DNA of 64,000 nucleotides from Clostridiales bacterium (GCA_022770525.1 JALEHN010000091.1:1-64000), one strand, 5' to 3'. Shown: positions 24,932 to 34,391, counted from the first letter of the stretch. Numbers and translations are program-made. The notes: generated by a model not told the origin, from the letters alone.

Positions 24932-26329
24932 TTAAAAACCAAAGTAAGTTTCTGCGTTATCATGACAAATTCCCCGGATTATTTTTTCAAACATCTGATC
25001 ATCCTTCGGATATTCACCCTGATCAACCCATCGGCCGATCAGACTGCACAAAATCCGTCTGAAATAATCATGTCTTGTGTATGATAAAAAGCTTCTCGAA
25101 TCTGTCAACATGCCCACAAACTTTCCAAGAACACCCATGCTCGCCAGCGATATCAACTGCTGCTCCATACCTGCTTTGTTATCATTAAACCACCATGCAC
25201 TTCCATGCTGGATTTTTCCTGCAGCATCTGAATTCTGAAAACTTCCGATAATTGAATCAATGACCGCATTATCAGACGGATTCAAAGAATACAATATTGT
25301 CTTAGGCAAACCAGATTCCAGATTAACATCATCAAGGAACCTCACAATCTTTCCTGAAGGTGCGTAATTACTAATGCAGTCATAGCCTGTGTCCGGTCCG
25401 AGTATTTTAAACTGCCTGGAATTATTGTTACGGTCACACCCGTAATGGAACTGCATGACCCAATCACGCTTTTTATATTCTGATGCCATAAACATGAGTA
25501 CTTCCGTTTTATAACTTTCAATCTCGCAGGCTGAAATTTTCTGTCCTTCCAAAGCATTTCTCAAAGTTCGATCAAGCTCACTTTCGCTGCACCGCCGGTA
25601 AGGGATATATGCAACGCCATGATCACTGACACAACAGCCTTTTTCGTCAAAATAATCTATTCTTTTCCTGATAGCATCTTTAAGAGAATACCAGTCCGTA
25701 ATATTTACACCGGATGCTTCTCCAAGTTTTTTTATATATTCCGCGAAAGCGGTCTTTTCTATATTCACCAGCTGATCAGGACGCCAGGCAGGCAATACTT
25801 TCACCGAATAATTATCCTCTTTTAATTTCTGATGCCATATAAGACTGTCTGTGGGATCATCGGTTGTACAGATAACCTCCACATTGGACTCCTCAATGAT
25901 TCTTCTTACAGATAGCGGCTGCTCTCTTAACACTTTATTGCATAAATGCCATACCTTATCAGCCGTCTCGCTGCTCAATATTCCGTCATATCCAAAATAC
26001 TTCTTCAACTCCATATGACTCCAGTGATACAACGGATTTCCGATACAACATTCCAACGTTTCAGCATATTTACAAAACTTTTCGTAATCATCGGCATCAC
26101 CGGTAATATACCGTTCTTCAATGCCTGATGCCCGCATCACGCGCCATTTATAATGGTCACCATAAAGCCATACCTGTGTAATATTTTCATATTTTAAATC
26201 CTCATATATTTCCTTTGGATTGATATGACAATGATAATCAATAATCGGAAGTCCGGCTGCATATTTTTCATATAATACCTTTGCTGTCACGGACTCAAGC
26301 ATAAAATCTTCATCAATAAATTTTTTCAC
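24932..26329 (-). CDS. uxaC: Glucuronate isomerase (uronate isomerase)
   Basis: A 465-aa amidohydrolase-like enzyme. The metal-binding IIDYHCHINPKEIYEDL lies near residue 30 and the C-terminal LIGRWVDQGEYP / GICHDNAETYFGF is characteristic. It converts D-glucuronate to D-fructuronate and D-galacturonate to D-tagaturonate. The start is GTG at 26329, 11 bp after AGGAG. It is the first catabolic gene after the broken LacI gene and probably shares its promoter. Confidence 0.95.
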   Translation of the reverse strand: MKKFIDEDFMLESVTAKVLYEKYAAGLPIIDYHCHINPKEIYEDLKYENITQVWLYGDHYKWRVMRASGIEERYITGDADDYEKFCKYAETLECCIGNPLYHWSHMELKKYFGYDGILSSETADKVWHLCNKVLREQPLSVRRIIEESNVEVICTTDDPTDSLIWHQKLKEDNYSVKVLPAWRPDQLVNIEKTAFAEYIKKLGEASGVNITDWYSLKDAIRKRIDYFDEKGCCVSDHGVAYIPYRRCSESELDRTLRNALEGQKISACEIESYKTEVLMFMASEYKKRDWVMQFHYGCDRNNNSRQFKILGPDTGYDCISNYAPSGKIVRFLDDVNLESGLPKTILYSLNPSDNAVIDSIIGSFQNSDAAGKIQHGSAWWFNDNKAGMEQQLISLASMGVLGKFVGMLTDSRSFLSYTRHDYFRRILCSLIGRWVDQGEYPKDDQMFEKIIRGICHDNAETYFGF

Positions 26330-26354
26330 AATTCATACTTCTCCTTTTGCTCTC

Positions 26355-26931
26355 TTATTTTCTTGTTGTATGACGCTCAACATATTTTGTAGATACAACA
26401 ACCTTTTGTGAAACTTCCTCTTTATTCAGCACCCGCATCAGCATAGCAACTGTATTGGCACACAGAAATTCGCATTTATTGTCTATCGAAGACAGCTCAG
26501 GCTGACAGCAAATGGATAGTATCGAATTATTGCATCCGATAATTGATACCTGTTCCGGTACTCTAAGTTCCATTTCCTGCGCAAACTTCAGCGCGCCCAA
26601 CGCAAGCTCGTCATCGCACGCAATAATTGCATCAAAATGATGTCCGTCATTTTTTCCGGAGTTCTCTTTCAAGAAAAGACACTGCATTCCCAAAATATAT
26701 ATCCGCAACATCAGCACACAGAATACCGATTGTTTTTGTGGAACCTATACCAAGTCCCCTGGCAAAAGCATTGGGCTCGTACCCAAGTTCCCGTATAACA
26801 TCAAGCACTTTCTCCTTTGTCTTTTCACTGACCTTGGCATGCCCGTTCAGCACTCTAGACACAGTTGCAATTGAAACACCTGCTTTTTGTGAAATGTCAT
26901 AAATCGTCGGCTGTTTTGTCTGATTTGTCAT
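26355..26931 (-). pseudogene. LacI-family regulator broken by an internal deletion
   Basis: The 5' part (26931-26647) encodes a complete LacI helix-turn-helix (IYDISQKAGVSIATVSRVL), hinge and start of the core, then stops after ERELRKK. The 3' part, in another frame from about 26675, encodes the C-terminal core (FDAIIACDDELALGALKFA to KYVERHTTRK). Compared with the intact paralogue at 27296-28300, about 140 residues are missing between them, a deletion that also shifts the frame. A 94-residue DNA-binding fragment could still be made. Promoter and operator upstream are intact. Confidence 0.88.
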
Positions 26932-26933
26932 AA

Positions 26934-26947
26934 TGTAAACGCTTACA
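26934..26947. promoter_or_regulatory. LacI-type operator
   Basis: TGTAAACGCTTACA, a near-palindromic LacI/CcpA-family site, lies between the promoter at 26967-26995 and the start of the broken LacI gene, where binding would block transcription of the uxaC operon. It also fits a catabolite (cre) site. Confidence 0.75.
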
Positions 26948-26966
26948 CTCCCCTCTGAATGACCTT

Positions 26967-26995
26967 AGTATATAATGATTCTCTTAGGTTGTCAA
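26967..26995 (-). promoter_or_regulatory. Promoter of the broken lacI - uxaC hexuronate operon
   Basis: Minus strand -35 TTGACA (26990-26995), 17-bp spacer, -10 TATACT (26967-26972). Near consensus, so it is strong when the operator just downstream is free. Confidence 0.8.
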
Positions 26996-27231
26996 GCATT
27001 TTTTTAGCATAAAGTCTATTTATTTCTGTTTTTATTATGCATTTTTGTAGTTTTTGCTATGTTTTTTAAATTTCTATGATTGAATCACCTATCATTCTTC
27101 AAAACTTCTTTATGTAATCGCTTTCATTTTTCTCTGGCTATATCGCTTTCGGATTTCAAACCTTGTGCTTCTGCCCGAAGGCTTTTGTTTTTTGCTGCGC
27201 CAGAAAATTATCCAATCATTTATACAATAAA
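26996..27231. other. Intergenic stretch without recognised gene
   Basis: AT-rich sequence upstream of the promoter and downstream of the intact LacI gene. Open frames here carry no family signature or ribosome site, and nothing functional was recognised. Confidence 0.5.
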
Positions 27232-27274
27232 AAAAGCTGAACATGCAGGAAGTACATCCTCACATTCAGCTTTT
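27232..27274 (-). terminator. Terminator of the intact LacI gene
   Basis: Stem AAAAGCTGAA/TTCAGCTTTT around a 23-base loop, followed on the minus strand by a T-run. It lies 22 bp after the LacI stop. Confidence 0.8.
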
Positions 27275-27295
27275 CTTCGTTTTGTTATTTTTAAT

Positions 27296-28300
27296 TCAAA
27301 AATCCGTTGTGCACCTTTTTTCTATCGTACACGGCACACTGATTTTTTTCGGAATATCCCTTTCCCCCTGAACAAGCCTGATCATAAGATCTACTGCATC
27401 ATTACACATTTTACACGGATGATTATTGACAGATGTCAGTTCCGGCTCACAACTGATCGCCAGTGCCGAATTATTATAACCGCACACACTTATATCTTCA
27501 GGCACAGACAGCCCTCTGATCCGCGCATACTTAATGGCACCAATAGCCAAACCATCCTCCACTGCCATAACTGCATCAAACTGCAGGTTTTTATAACTTA
27601 ACAGCATATCTCTAGTATAATGGATATCATTTTTACAATAAAGCTTCAGATCGCCAAGCACCGGATAACCTGCATCAATCAACGCTGCCTCATATCCTGC
27701 CATTTTCTGTTTTGCTGCATATGAATATGCATCGCTTAAAAAAAGAATTCTTTTTTTCCCCCGGCGTATAAAACCTGATGTCACTTCATAAACAACTTTA
27801 AAATCTTCACACAAAAAACAATAAATGTTATCGCCTTCCACATAGCCATTCAGCATAAATACCGGTACCGTCTTCGCTGCTTCCCTGATATAATCCGTCT
27901 CTTTTGCATCTTCACCATCACCGGAATATACGGAGCCAACCATAATAAGAATATCAATACGCTTTGACATTAAAAGCTTTACCTGAAGTTCTTTATTTTC
28001 CGCTTTCACTCCACTGCAGCTGACAATGCAGTTATACCCATATTCACTCAGGCGCTTTTCAAGAACCGCTACAGCTTTAGACATATAGTCATCAGCAATA
28101 TCCGGACACAATATCCCCACACTTTTCATTGAATCCAACCCAAGACCGCGGGCAAACACATTTGGCGTATAATCCGCAGCCTCAATGACAGACATCACCT
28201 TTCTTTTTGTTTTCTCACTTACTTTCGGACTGTTATTCACTACCCGGGATACTGTAGCAATCGATACCCCCGCCATTTTCGCAACATCATAAATATTCAT
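27296..28300 (-). CDS. LacI-family transcriptional regulator of hexuronate genes
   Basis: A 334-aa full-length LacI protein. Helix-turn-helix NIYDVAKMAGVSIATVSRVV and hinge SEKTKRKVMSVIEAADYTPN occupy residues 1-55; the rest is the periplasmic-binding-like core. It lies between the uxaC operon and the divergent uxaA-uxaB genes, with LacI-type sites at all three promoters, so repression relieved by a uronate or its catabolite is the likely role. It is paralogous to the broken gene downstream. Confidence 0.92.
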   Translation of the reverse strand: MNIYDVAKMAGVSIATVSRVVNNSPKVSEKTKRKVMSVIEAADYTPNVFARGLGLDSMKSVGILCPDIADDYMSKAVAVLEKRLSEYGYNCIVSCSGVKAENKELQVKLLMSKRIDILIMVGSVYSGDGEDAKETDYIREAAKTVPVFMLNGYVEGDNIYCFLCEDFKVVYEVTSGFIRRGKKRILFLSDAYSYAAKQKMAGYEAALIDAGYPVLGDLKLYCKNDIHYTRDMLLSYKNLQFDAVMAVEDGLAIGAIKYARIRGLSVPEDISVCGYNNSALAISCEPELTSVNNHPCKMCNDAVDLMIRLVQGERDIPKKISVPCTIEKRCTTDF

Positions 28301-28347
28301 CTTTTCACATTCTCCATCTTTAATAAACGGTACCTCCGTTTTTTTCG

Positions 28348-28361
28348 AGAAACCGTTTACG
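28348..28361. promoter_or_regulatory. Degenerate LacI-type operator before the intact LacI gene
   Basis: On the minus strand CGTAAACGGTTTCT matches the LacI-type site of this locus at about ten of fourteen positions. Placed about 50 bp before the regulator start, it fits autoregulation. Confidence 0.5.
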
Positions 28362-28581
28362 CATTTCCTACTTTTTATTCTACACTATTTTCAATGAACG
28401 ACGCAAGTATATTGCCCAATCAATCTTCATTTCGGTACTGTTAATCATTTCTGCCACGCTTCGCGTTTAAAATGGACAACCTCCGAAGCCTAAAGACTTT
28501 CATAAGATAAGCCCGGCACTTGATATTACCTGCCTGTGTACGGAAAAGATCAAAAACCGACATAAATTCTTCATTTTTCAG
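28362..28581. other. Intergenic stretch between divergent lacI and uxaA
   Basis: Holds the presumed LacI promoter on the minus strand (TTGCGT-18 bp-TAGAAT near 28378-28407, weak). No gene or further element was recognised. Confidence 0.4.
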
Positions 28582-28627
28582 TTGACTCATGACTCAATTT
28601 AGTGTATTCTCTATGTAAGCGCTTACA
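28582..28627 (+). promoter_or_regulatory. uxaA-uxaB promoter and operator
   Basis: -35 TTGACT (28582-28587), 17-bp spacer, -10 TATTCT (28605-28610), then a perfect palindrome TGTAAGCGCTTACA (28614-28627) covering the probable start point. This is the classical layout of a LacI-family repressed promoter; CcpA could bind the same site. About 130 bp of leader follow before the gene. Confidence 0.82.
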
Positions 28628-28756
28628 AATCTATTTATATATTTTCTATAATACAACAGCAAATCCTGCACATCTCCCCTCCTTTTAAAAGGCAGACCAT
28701 TTTCAAAATACATCTCTGCCCAAAATTATTTGCATCTATTGCAGAAAGGAGCCTTT

Positions 28757-30244
28757 GTGAAAGAATTTATAAAAATCCATCCCAATGATAATACGGCAGT
28801 TGCACTGAATTTTTTACCTGCCGGAAAAACAATTCAATGCGATGATTTTTCCCAACCTGTCACCTTAAAAGAAAATATTCCCCAGGGTCATAAATTTGCC
28901 CTGTATCCTATTTCAAAAAACAGCCATATTATCAAATATGGATATCCGATTGGATACGCCACAACTGATATTGATACCGGCACCTGGATACATACCCATA
29001 ACATAAAAACAACATTGAACGACTGCATTGATTATGTTTATACGCCCTCCATTCAGCCGCTTTCTGTACAGACACCATGCATCTTTCAGGGTTTTCGTCG
29101 TCCAGACGGAAAAGTCGGTATACGCAATGAGATATGGATTATTCCTACGGTAGGATGCGTTAACAATATCGCCACAGCTATCGAACGTCAATCAAAAAAA
29201 TTAATTTGCGGTTCCATTGATGACGTTGTTGCTTTTAATCATCCTTATGGCTGCTCCCAGATGAGCGAAGATCAGGAAAACACACGAAAGATTCTGGCCG
29301 ATCTTGTGCGCCATCCCAATGCCGGCGGTATTCTGGTCCTTGGTCTCGGGTGCGAAAACAGTAATGTTGATGAGCTGAAAAAATATATTGGTCCATATGA
29401 TCCAAATCGTGTCCGTTTCCTTGTCGCTCAGGAAAGTAATGATGAAATTGCTGATGCTCTTGACATCATCAATGACCTTTGTGCCTATGCCGGACAATTT
29501 ATACGTGAACCAATCAGTTGCAGTGAGTTGATTGTTGGCATGAAATGCGGAGGCTCTGACGGACTTTCAGGCATTACCGCCAATCCGGTTGTCGGTAAAT
29601 TTTCTGACCTTCTGATTTCCAAAGGTGGAACAACAATTTTAACCGAAGTTCCCGAAATGTTCGGTGCCGAAAAGCTGCTAATGAATCGCTGCGCTAATGA
29701 AACTCTATTTGAACAAACGGTTTCTCTAATTAATGATTTTAAAGATTATTTTAAAATCCACCACCAGACCATTTACGAAAATCCGTCACCCGGCAATAAA
29801 AAAGGCGGCATTTCCACACTGGAAGATAAATCTCTCGGATGTGTCCAAAAATCCGGTACTGCTCCCGTCAAAGGTATTTTATCCTACGGTGAAACAATCA
29901 CCGCACACGGCCTGCATCTTCTTAGTGCCCCCGGCAATGACCTTGTAGCTTCAACCGCATTAGCTGCATCAGGCGCTCATCTTGTCTTATTCACAACAGG
30001 CAGAGGTACTCCTTTTGCCTGTCCCGTACCTACAGTAAAAATTTCAACAAATAACGGGTTGAATGCCAAAAAAAATCACTGGATTGATTTTAACTGCGGT
30101 ACACTTATTGAAACAGATACACTGGACTCTTTGACAGACCAGTTATTTGATACAGTCATTGATATTGCTTCAGGTAAAAAAGTCAAATCAGAGCTTGCAG
30201 GATTTCATGATATGGCAATTTTTAAACAAGGCGTAACTTTATAA
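28757..30244 (+). CDS. uxaA: Altronate dehydratase
   Basis: A 495-aa protein with the fused arrangement of altronate hydrolases: an N-terminal SAF-like domain (residues 1-90, GHKFALYPI, VIKYGYPIGYA, GTWIHTHN) and the catalytic part beginning GFRRPDGKVGIRNEIWIIPT. NHPYGCSQ and MKCGGSDGLSG are conserved metal/substrate segments. It dehydrates D-altronate to 2-keto-3-deoxygluconate in galacturonate catabolism. GTG at 28757 lies 5 bp after AGGAG and is preferred to an upstream ATG at 28730 that lacks a site. Confidence 0.93.
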   Translation: MKEFIKIHPNDNTAVALNFLPAGKTIQCDDFSQPVTLKENIPQGHKFALYPISKNSHIIKYGYPIGYATTDIDTGTWIHTHNIKTTLNDCIDYVYTPSIQPLSVQTPCIFQGFRRPDGKVGIRNEIWIIPTVGCVNNIATAIERQSKKLICGSIDDVVAFNHPYGCSQMSEDQENTRKILADLVRHPNAGGILVLGLGCENSNVDELKKYIGPYDPNRVRFLVAQESNDEIADALDIINDLCAYAGQFIREPISCSELIVGMKCGGSDGLSGITANPVVGKFSDLLISKGGTTILTEVPEMFGAEKLLMNRCANETLFEQTVSLINDFKDYFKIHHQTIYENPSPGNKKGGISTLEDKSLGCVQKSGTAPVKGILSYGETITAHGLHLLSAPGNDLVASTALAASGAHLVLFTTGRGTPFACPVPTVKISTNNGLNAKKNHWIDFNCGTLIETDTLDSLTDQLFDTVIDIASGKKVKSELAGFHDMAIFKQGVTL

Positions 30245-30324
30245 ATATAAGTCCGATAACAAGTCACTCTTCTTCTATCGGAAATAATCAAAAGTCAAAT
30301 ATTACTACAAAGGAGCGTATTTTT

Positions 30325-31809
30325 ATGAATAAGCTTTGTTATCACACACTGGAAGAACAAAATTACGACGGTTTTCTTTTAAAAGATGCACCTGAACGTG
30401 TTCTTCAATTTGGTGAAGGTAATTTTCTAAGAGCATTTGTCGATTATTTTATCGATGTAATGAACGAAAAAACCGATTTTAAAAGTAAAGCGGTTCTCTG
30501 TCAGCCAATCGCTCAGGGTCTTGCCGACGCAATAAATGCTCAGGATGGTCTTTATACACTATATCTCCGCGGTTTTGAGAACGATCAGAAAGTTGTTCAA
30601 AAACGAATTATCTCCTGTGTCAGCCGCTGCATCAATCCTTACAGCGATTTTAATGCGTTATTGGAATGTGCCAATAACCCCGATCTTCGTTTTATAATAT
30701 GCAATACTACTGAAGCCGGCATCGTCTATGACCCATTATGCAATCCTACTGACACACCCCCTTCAAGCTATCCCGGAAAACTGACCCGGTTTTTATATGA
30801 AAGATTTAAAAAATTCGGCAATCTACCGGGTAAAGGCTTTATCATTCTTTCCTGCGAACTTATTGATGATAATGGTCAGGAATTAAAACGCTGTGTCAAA
30901 AAATATGCGGTGCAATGGCATCTTGGTGATGCCTTCCTGCACTGGATTGAAAATGATAATATTTTCTGCGCTACACTTGTGGATCGTATTGTTACCGGTT
31001 ACCCTAAAAATGAAGCTAACGATCTCTGTCATGAAAACGGTTATGAAGACTGTCTGATTGATACCGGTGAAATCTTCGGATTTTGGGTAATTGAAGGTCC
31101 AAAAGAACTTGAAAAAGAACTACCGTTTAAAAAAGCCGGACTGCCTGTCCTCATTACCGATAATCACAAGCCTTATAAGCAACGCAAAGTCCGTATTTTA
31201 AACGGTGCTCACACCTCCTTTGTTCTTGGTGCTTATCTTGCCGGACAGAATATTGTCCGTGACTGCATGAATGATGATGTTATCCATAGTTTCATGAACA
31301 AAACGATTTATGATGAAATTATTCCGACATTGTCACTGCCACAGAACGAACTGATGACTTTTGCTGCTGCTGTCACCGAACGTTTTAAAAATCCTTTTAT
31401 TGACCATTCCCTGCTTTCTATTTCATTGAATTCCACTTCCAAATGGAAAGCCCGTGTCCTTCCTACATTAAAAGAATATATCCATAAAACCGGCCAGCTG
31501 CCGTTATGCATTACCGCCTCCTTTGCATTTTATATCGCATTTTATAAAGGTTATGAACGAACATCTGAAGGACTTACCGCTTCACGCATAAGTAATACAT
31601 ATACCGTCAAAGATGATCCTCATGTTCTTGATTTCTTTTATACACACAAAGACGTTAATAACAACGAGCTTTGTCGGGCTGTATGCAGAAACATTGAATT
31701 CTGGGGGGAGGATTTAAGCCTTATTCCCGGCTTTGAAGATGCCGTATCCAAATATCTCAATGATATAACCAAACGCGGAGCATATGATGTTATGAAAGAA
31801 TGCCTATAG
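30325..31809 (+). CDS. uxaB: Tagaturonate reductase (altronate oxidoreductase)
   Basis: A 494-aa mannitol-dehydrogenase-superfamily enzyme. NAD motif VLQFGEGNFLRAFVDYF near the N-terminus, and KVRILNGAHTSFVLGA with the catalytic Lys, Asn and His. It reduces D-tagaturonate to D-altronate, the step before UxaA. ATG follows AAAGGAGCGTATTTTT. It is cotranscribed with uxaA (80-bp gap). Together with UxaC, KdgK and Eda it completes the galacturonate branch. Confidence 0.93.
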   Translation: MNKLCYHTLEEQNYDGFLLKDAPERVLQFGEGNFLRAFVDYFIDVMNEKTDFKSKAVLCQPIAQGLADAINAQDGLYTLYLRGFENDQKVVQKRIISCVSRCINPYSDFNALLECANNPDLRFIICNTTEAGIVYDPLCNPTDTPPSSYPGKLTRFLYERFKKFGNLPGKGFIILSCELIDDNGQELKRCVKKYAVQWHLGDAFLHWIENDNIFCATLVDRIVTGYPKNEANDLCHENGYEDCLIDTGEIFGFWVIEGPKELEKELPFKKAGLPVLITDNHKPYKQRKVRILNGAHTSFVLGAYLAGQNIVRDCMNDDVIHSFMNKTIYDEIIPTLSLPQNELMTFAAAVTERFKNPFIDHSLLSISLNSTSKWKARVLPTLKEYIHKTGQLPLCITASFAFYIAFYKGYERTSEGLTASRISNTYTVKDDPHVLDFFYTHKDVNNNELCRAVCRNIEFWGEDLSLIPGFEDAVSKYLNDITKRGAYDVMKECL

Positions 31810-31845
31810 GCCACTGATCATCGTACATTTTGTCCTGTTTTATAT

Positions 31846-31874
31846 TTGAATTTTAATAAAACTTATAGTATAAT
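31846..31874 (+). promoter_or_regulatory. Promoter upstream of aroE
   Basis: -35 TTGAAT (31846-31851), 17-bp spacer, -10 TATAAT (31869-31874), about 110 bp before aroE. The long leader shows no obvious riboswitch fold. Confidence 0.65.
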
Positions 31875-31986
31875 CTGAAATTAACAGCAATTTTGTTTTA
31901 GCAGAAGATAATACCATTATTATCGTACTTTTCACTGCACAATCAGCAAAAAGTACAATGCATCAATTAATGGAAGGAGTATTTAT

Positions 31987-32853
31987 ATGATTCAGCAAAT
32001 TACAGGACATACTGTATTGTGCGGACTTTTAGGCAGTCCGGTCTCCCACAGCATCTCACCGATGATGCACAATGAAGCATTTGCGCAGCTTGGTCTTGAC
32101 TACGCCTATCTTGCCTTTGATGTCGACACAGATAACTTAAAAACAGCCGTAGAAGGACTTCGCACACTTGGCGTCCGCGGTTTCAATGTCACTATGCCGG
32201 ACAAAAACATGATGACCAAACTGGTGGACAAGCTGACACCTGCAGCTCAGCTGACTGGCGCAGTCAACACAGTCATCAACGATAACGGTGTACTTACAGG
32301 GCATACAACGGACGGTATCGGCTACATGCTTGCCGCAAAAGATGCAGGTTACGATCTGACCGGCAAAAAGATGACATTGCTCGGTGCCGGCGGTGCTGCA
32401 ACATCAATCCTTGTTCAGGCTGCACTGGATGGGCTTTCTGAAATCCATGTTTTCAATATCAAGGATCAGTTTTTCGGACGCACCGAGATTTTAACAGATA
32501 AGCTCAACAATCAGACTTCCTGCAAAGTCGTGCTCCATGACCTGAAAGACACAGATGCTTTAAACGAGAGCATTTTAAACAGTGATATACTGACCAACGG
32601 AACAAGCGTAGGTATGGCTCCGAATACTGAAAACTGTATCATCAAAGACCCTTCCGTATTCCGTCCGGAACTGATCGTTTCCGATGTTATTTACAATCCA
32701 AAGGAAACGCTGCTTCTTAAAATGGCTAAGAAAGCCGGATGTCCGACCTTTAACGGCATGTACATGCTTCTTTATCAGGGCGCTGAAGCATTCAAACTGT
32801 GGACCGGCAAGGAAATGCCGATTGATATTATAAAAGAGAAATTTTTCAGTTAA
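31987..32853 (+). CDS. aroE: Shikimate dehydrogenase
   Basis: A 288-aa enzyme of normal length, reducing 3-dehydroshikimate to shikimate with NADPH. SPVSHSISPMMHNEAF binds shikimate, NVTMPDKNMM holds the catalytic Lys/Asp region, GAVNTVIN and TDGIGYMLA are conserved, and LLGAGGAATSI is the nucleotide loop. ATG follows AAGGAGTATTTAT. It sits away from aroK and aroD, on the far side of the hexuronate locus. Confidence 0.94.
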   Translation: MIQQITGHTVLCGLLGSPVSHSISPMMHNEAFAQLGLDYAYLAFDVDTDNLKTAVEGLRTLGVRGFNVTMPDKNMMTKLVDKLTPAAQLTGAVNTVINDNGVLTGHTTDGIGYMLAAKDAGYDLTGKKMTLLGAGGAATSILVQAALDGLSEIHVFNIKDQFFGRTEILTDKLNNQTSCKVVLHDLKDTDALNESILNSDILTNGTSVGMAPNTENCIIKDPSVFRPELIVSDVIYNPKETLLLKMAKKAGCPTFNGMYMLLYQGAEAFKLWTGKEMPIDIIKEKFFS

Positions 32854-32868
32854 TTAAAGAAGGCAGCT

Positions 32869-34209
32869 ATGTATAACGAAACTTCCGGCGCCCGTGACGG
32901 CGCCAAAGAAAAAATTAAAAAATATTTTACAAATCTTCTGGATATCCGAAGTGATATGATGAGTTATGATGAGCTTGATGACATGATGGAGGAAAATACG
33001 ATCATCCACGGTTCCAACATGTGGATACTGATGATGGCGATTCTGATTGCTTCCATCGGCTTAAATGTCAATTCCACGGCAGTCATTATCGGTGCCATGC
33101 TCATTTCACCGCTGATGAGCGGCATACTCACCATGGGCTATTCCCTGGCCATTCAGGATCTGACGATGCTTCGCAAAGCCTTCACAAGTTTTTGTACCCA
33201 GGTCGTCATAAGCCTGATTACATCTGCAATCTATTTCAGAATTTCGCCCCTGGATATACCGACAAGCGAAATGATTGCCCGCACAAACCCTACATTATGG
33301 GATGTTTTAATTGCCCTGTTTGGCGGCATTGCAGGCGGCATCGGCAATACCCGTATCAAAAAGAGCAACGTCATTCCCGGTGTGGCCATCGCCACAGCAC
33401 TGATGCCTCCGCTTTGTACCGTTGGATACGGCATCGCCACACTGCAGCTTCGGTTTATATTTGGTGCATTTTACCTTTTTTCAATCAATACGCTTTTCAT
33501 CATGCTTTCTGCGGCTCTTGTGACAAAGCTTCTTGGTGTTCCTTCCCACAAAGCAATTGACACAAAACGTCAGAAAAAAGTCAGCCGATTGATCGCCATG
33601 ATCACAGTTGTAACGATTATACCAAGTATCCTGTTCGGAAGCTGGACGGTCTACAGTACTGTGATGGAACAAAATATCAGCAGCTACCTTAACAATGAAT
33701 TTGTTTTTTCCGATACGCAGATGGTTCAAAGCAGTACGGATACACTCAATAAAAAAATATCCGTCTCTCTTGTGGGCGCACAGGTTTCTGATGATGTCAT
33801 TGAAAAACTGGAGCAGGCCCTTGACCATTATAACCTGTCCGGTTATACCCTTCATGTCACTCAGAACAAAATCACTGAAGGTGATCATACTGAAAAGGTA
33901 ACGATTGCCGTTTTGCAAAAAACAAACGAAGAACTTCAAAATCAGCTTAATGAAAAACAATCTCAGGTGGAAAGCCTTGAAAATCAAATCAGCAGCCGGA
34001 TTGACTGTGCGAAACTTTCCCAAAGCGCAGCCGAAATCTTTACAAAGCTTTCAGATATAAGCTGCGGCATTATGTCCGACGGAAACGATGAATACATACT
34101 CTTAAGCGGAACAGAAGAAAAACCGCTGACCGACGATGAAAAAGAAACAATCAAAAACTGGCTGATCAACGAAAGCGGCCTGGCACAGGCAAAACTTCAG
34201 CTGAAGTAA
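32869..34209 (+). CDS. DUF389 membrane protein
   Basis: A 446-aa protein. Residues 45-265 form about five or six membrane helices with the DUF389 hallmark STAVIIGAMLISPLMSGILT and the segment GIAGGIGNTR / AIATALMPPLCTVGYG. A C-terminal soluble region (about 270-446) contains a coiled-coil stretch NEELQNQLNEKQSQVESLEN. The family is uncharacterised (TIGR00341/YhgE-like). It starts 16 bp after aroE and is probably cotranscribed. Confidence 0.88.
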   Translation: MYNETSGARDGAKEKIKKYFTNLLDIRSDMMSYDELDDMMEENTIIHGSNMWILMMAILIASIGLNVNSTAVIIGAMLISPLMSGILTMGYSLAIQDLTMLRKAFTSFCTQVVISLITSAIYFRISPLDIPTSEMIARTNPTLWDVLIALFGGIAGGIGNTRIKKSNVIPGVAIATALMPPLCTVGYGIATLQLRFIFGAFYLFSINTLFIMLSAALVTKLLGVPSHKAIDTKRQKKVSRLIAMITVVTIIPSILFGSWTVYSTVMEQNISSYLNNEFVFSDTQMVQSSTDTLNKKISVSLVGAQVSDDVIEKLEQALDHYNLSGYTLHVTQNKITEGDHTEKVTIAVLQKTNEELQNQLNEKQSQVESLENQISSRIDCAKLSQSAAEIFTKLSDISCGIMSDGNDEYILLSGTEEKPLTDDEKETIKNWLINESGLAQAKLQLK

Positions 34210-34341
34210 TTGTGTTTTCAGGAGACACCCACATTCTTCAAGTCCACTGCCAAAGCATTCCAACTTTTTCAAACGATCTGAAAATCAAAAGGGGCTGTCG
34301 GGGAAATAGCGATTGTTGCCCATGATATGTAAGAAGGAGAT

Positions 34342-34391
34342 AGTCCGGTAAAAATTCAGGCTTTTTCATGGCCCTTGATTTTTACCGGACT
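34342..34391. terminator. Bidirectional terminator between convergent DUF389 and oxidoreductase genes
   Basis: A strong stem AGTCCGGTAAAAAT / ATTTTTACCGGACT with an inner GGC/GCC pairing. Convergent genes on both sides end here. Confidence 0.85.
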
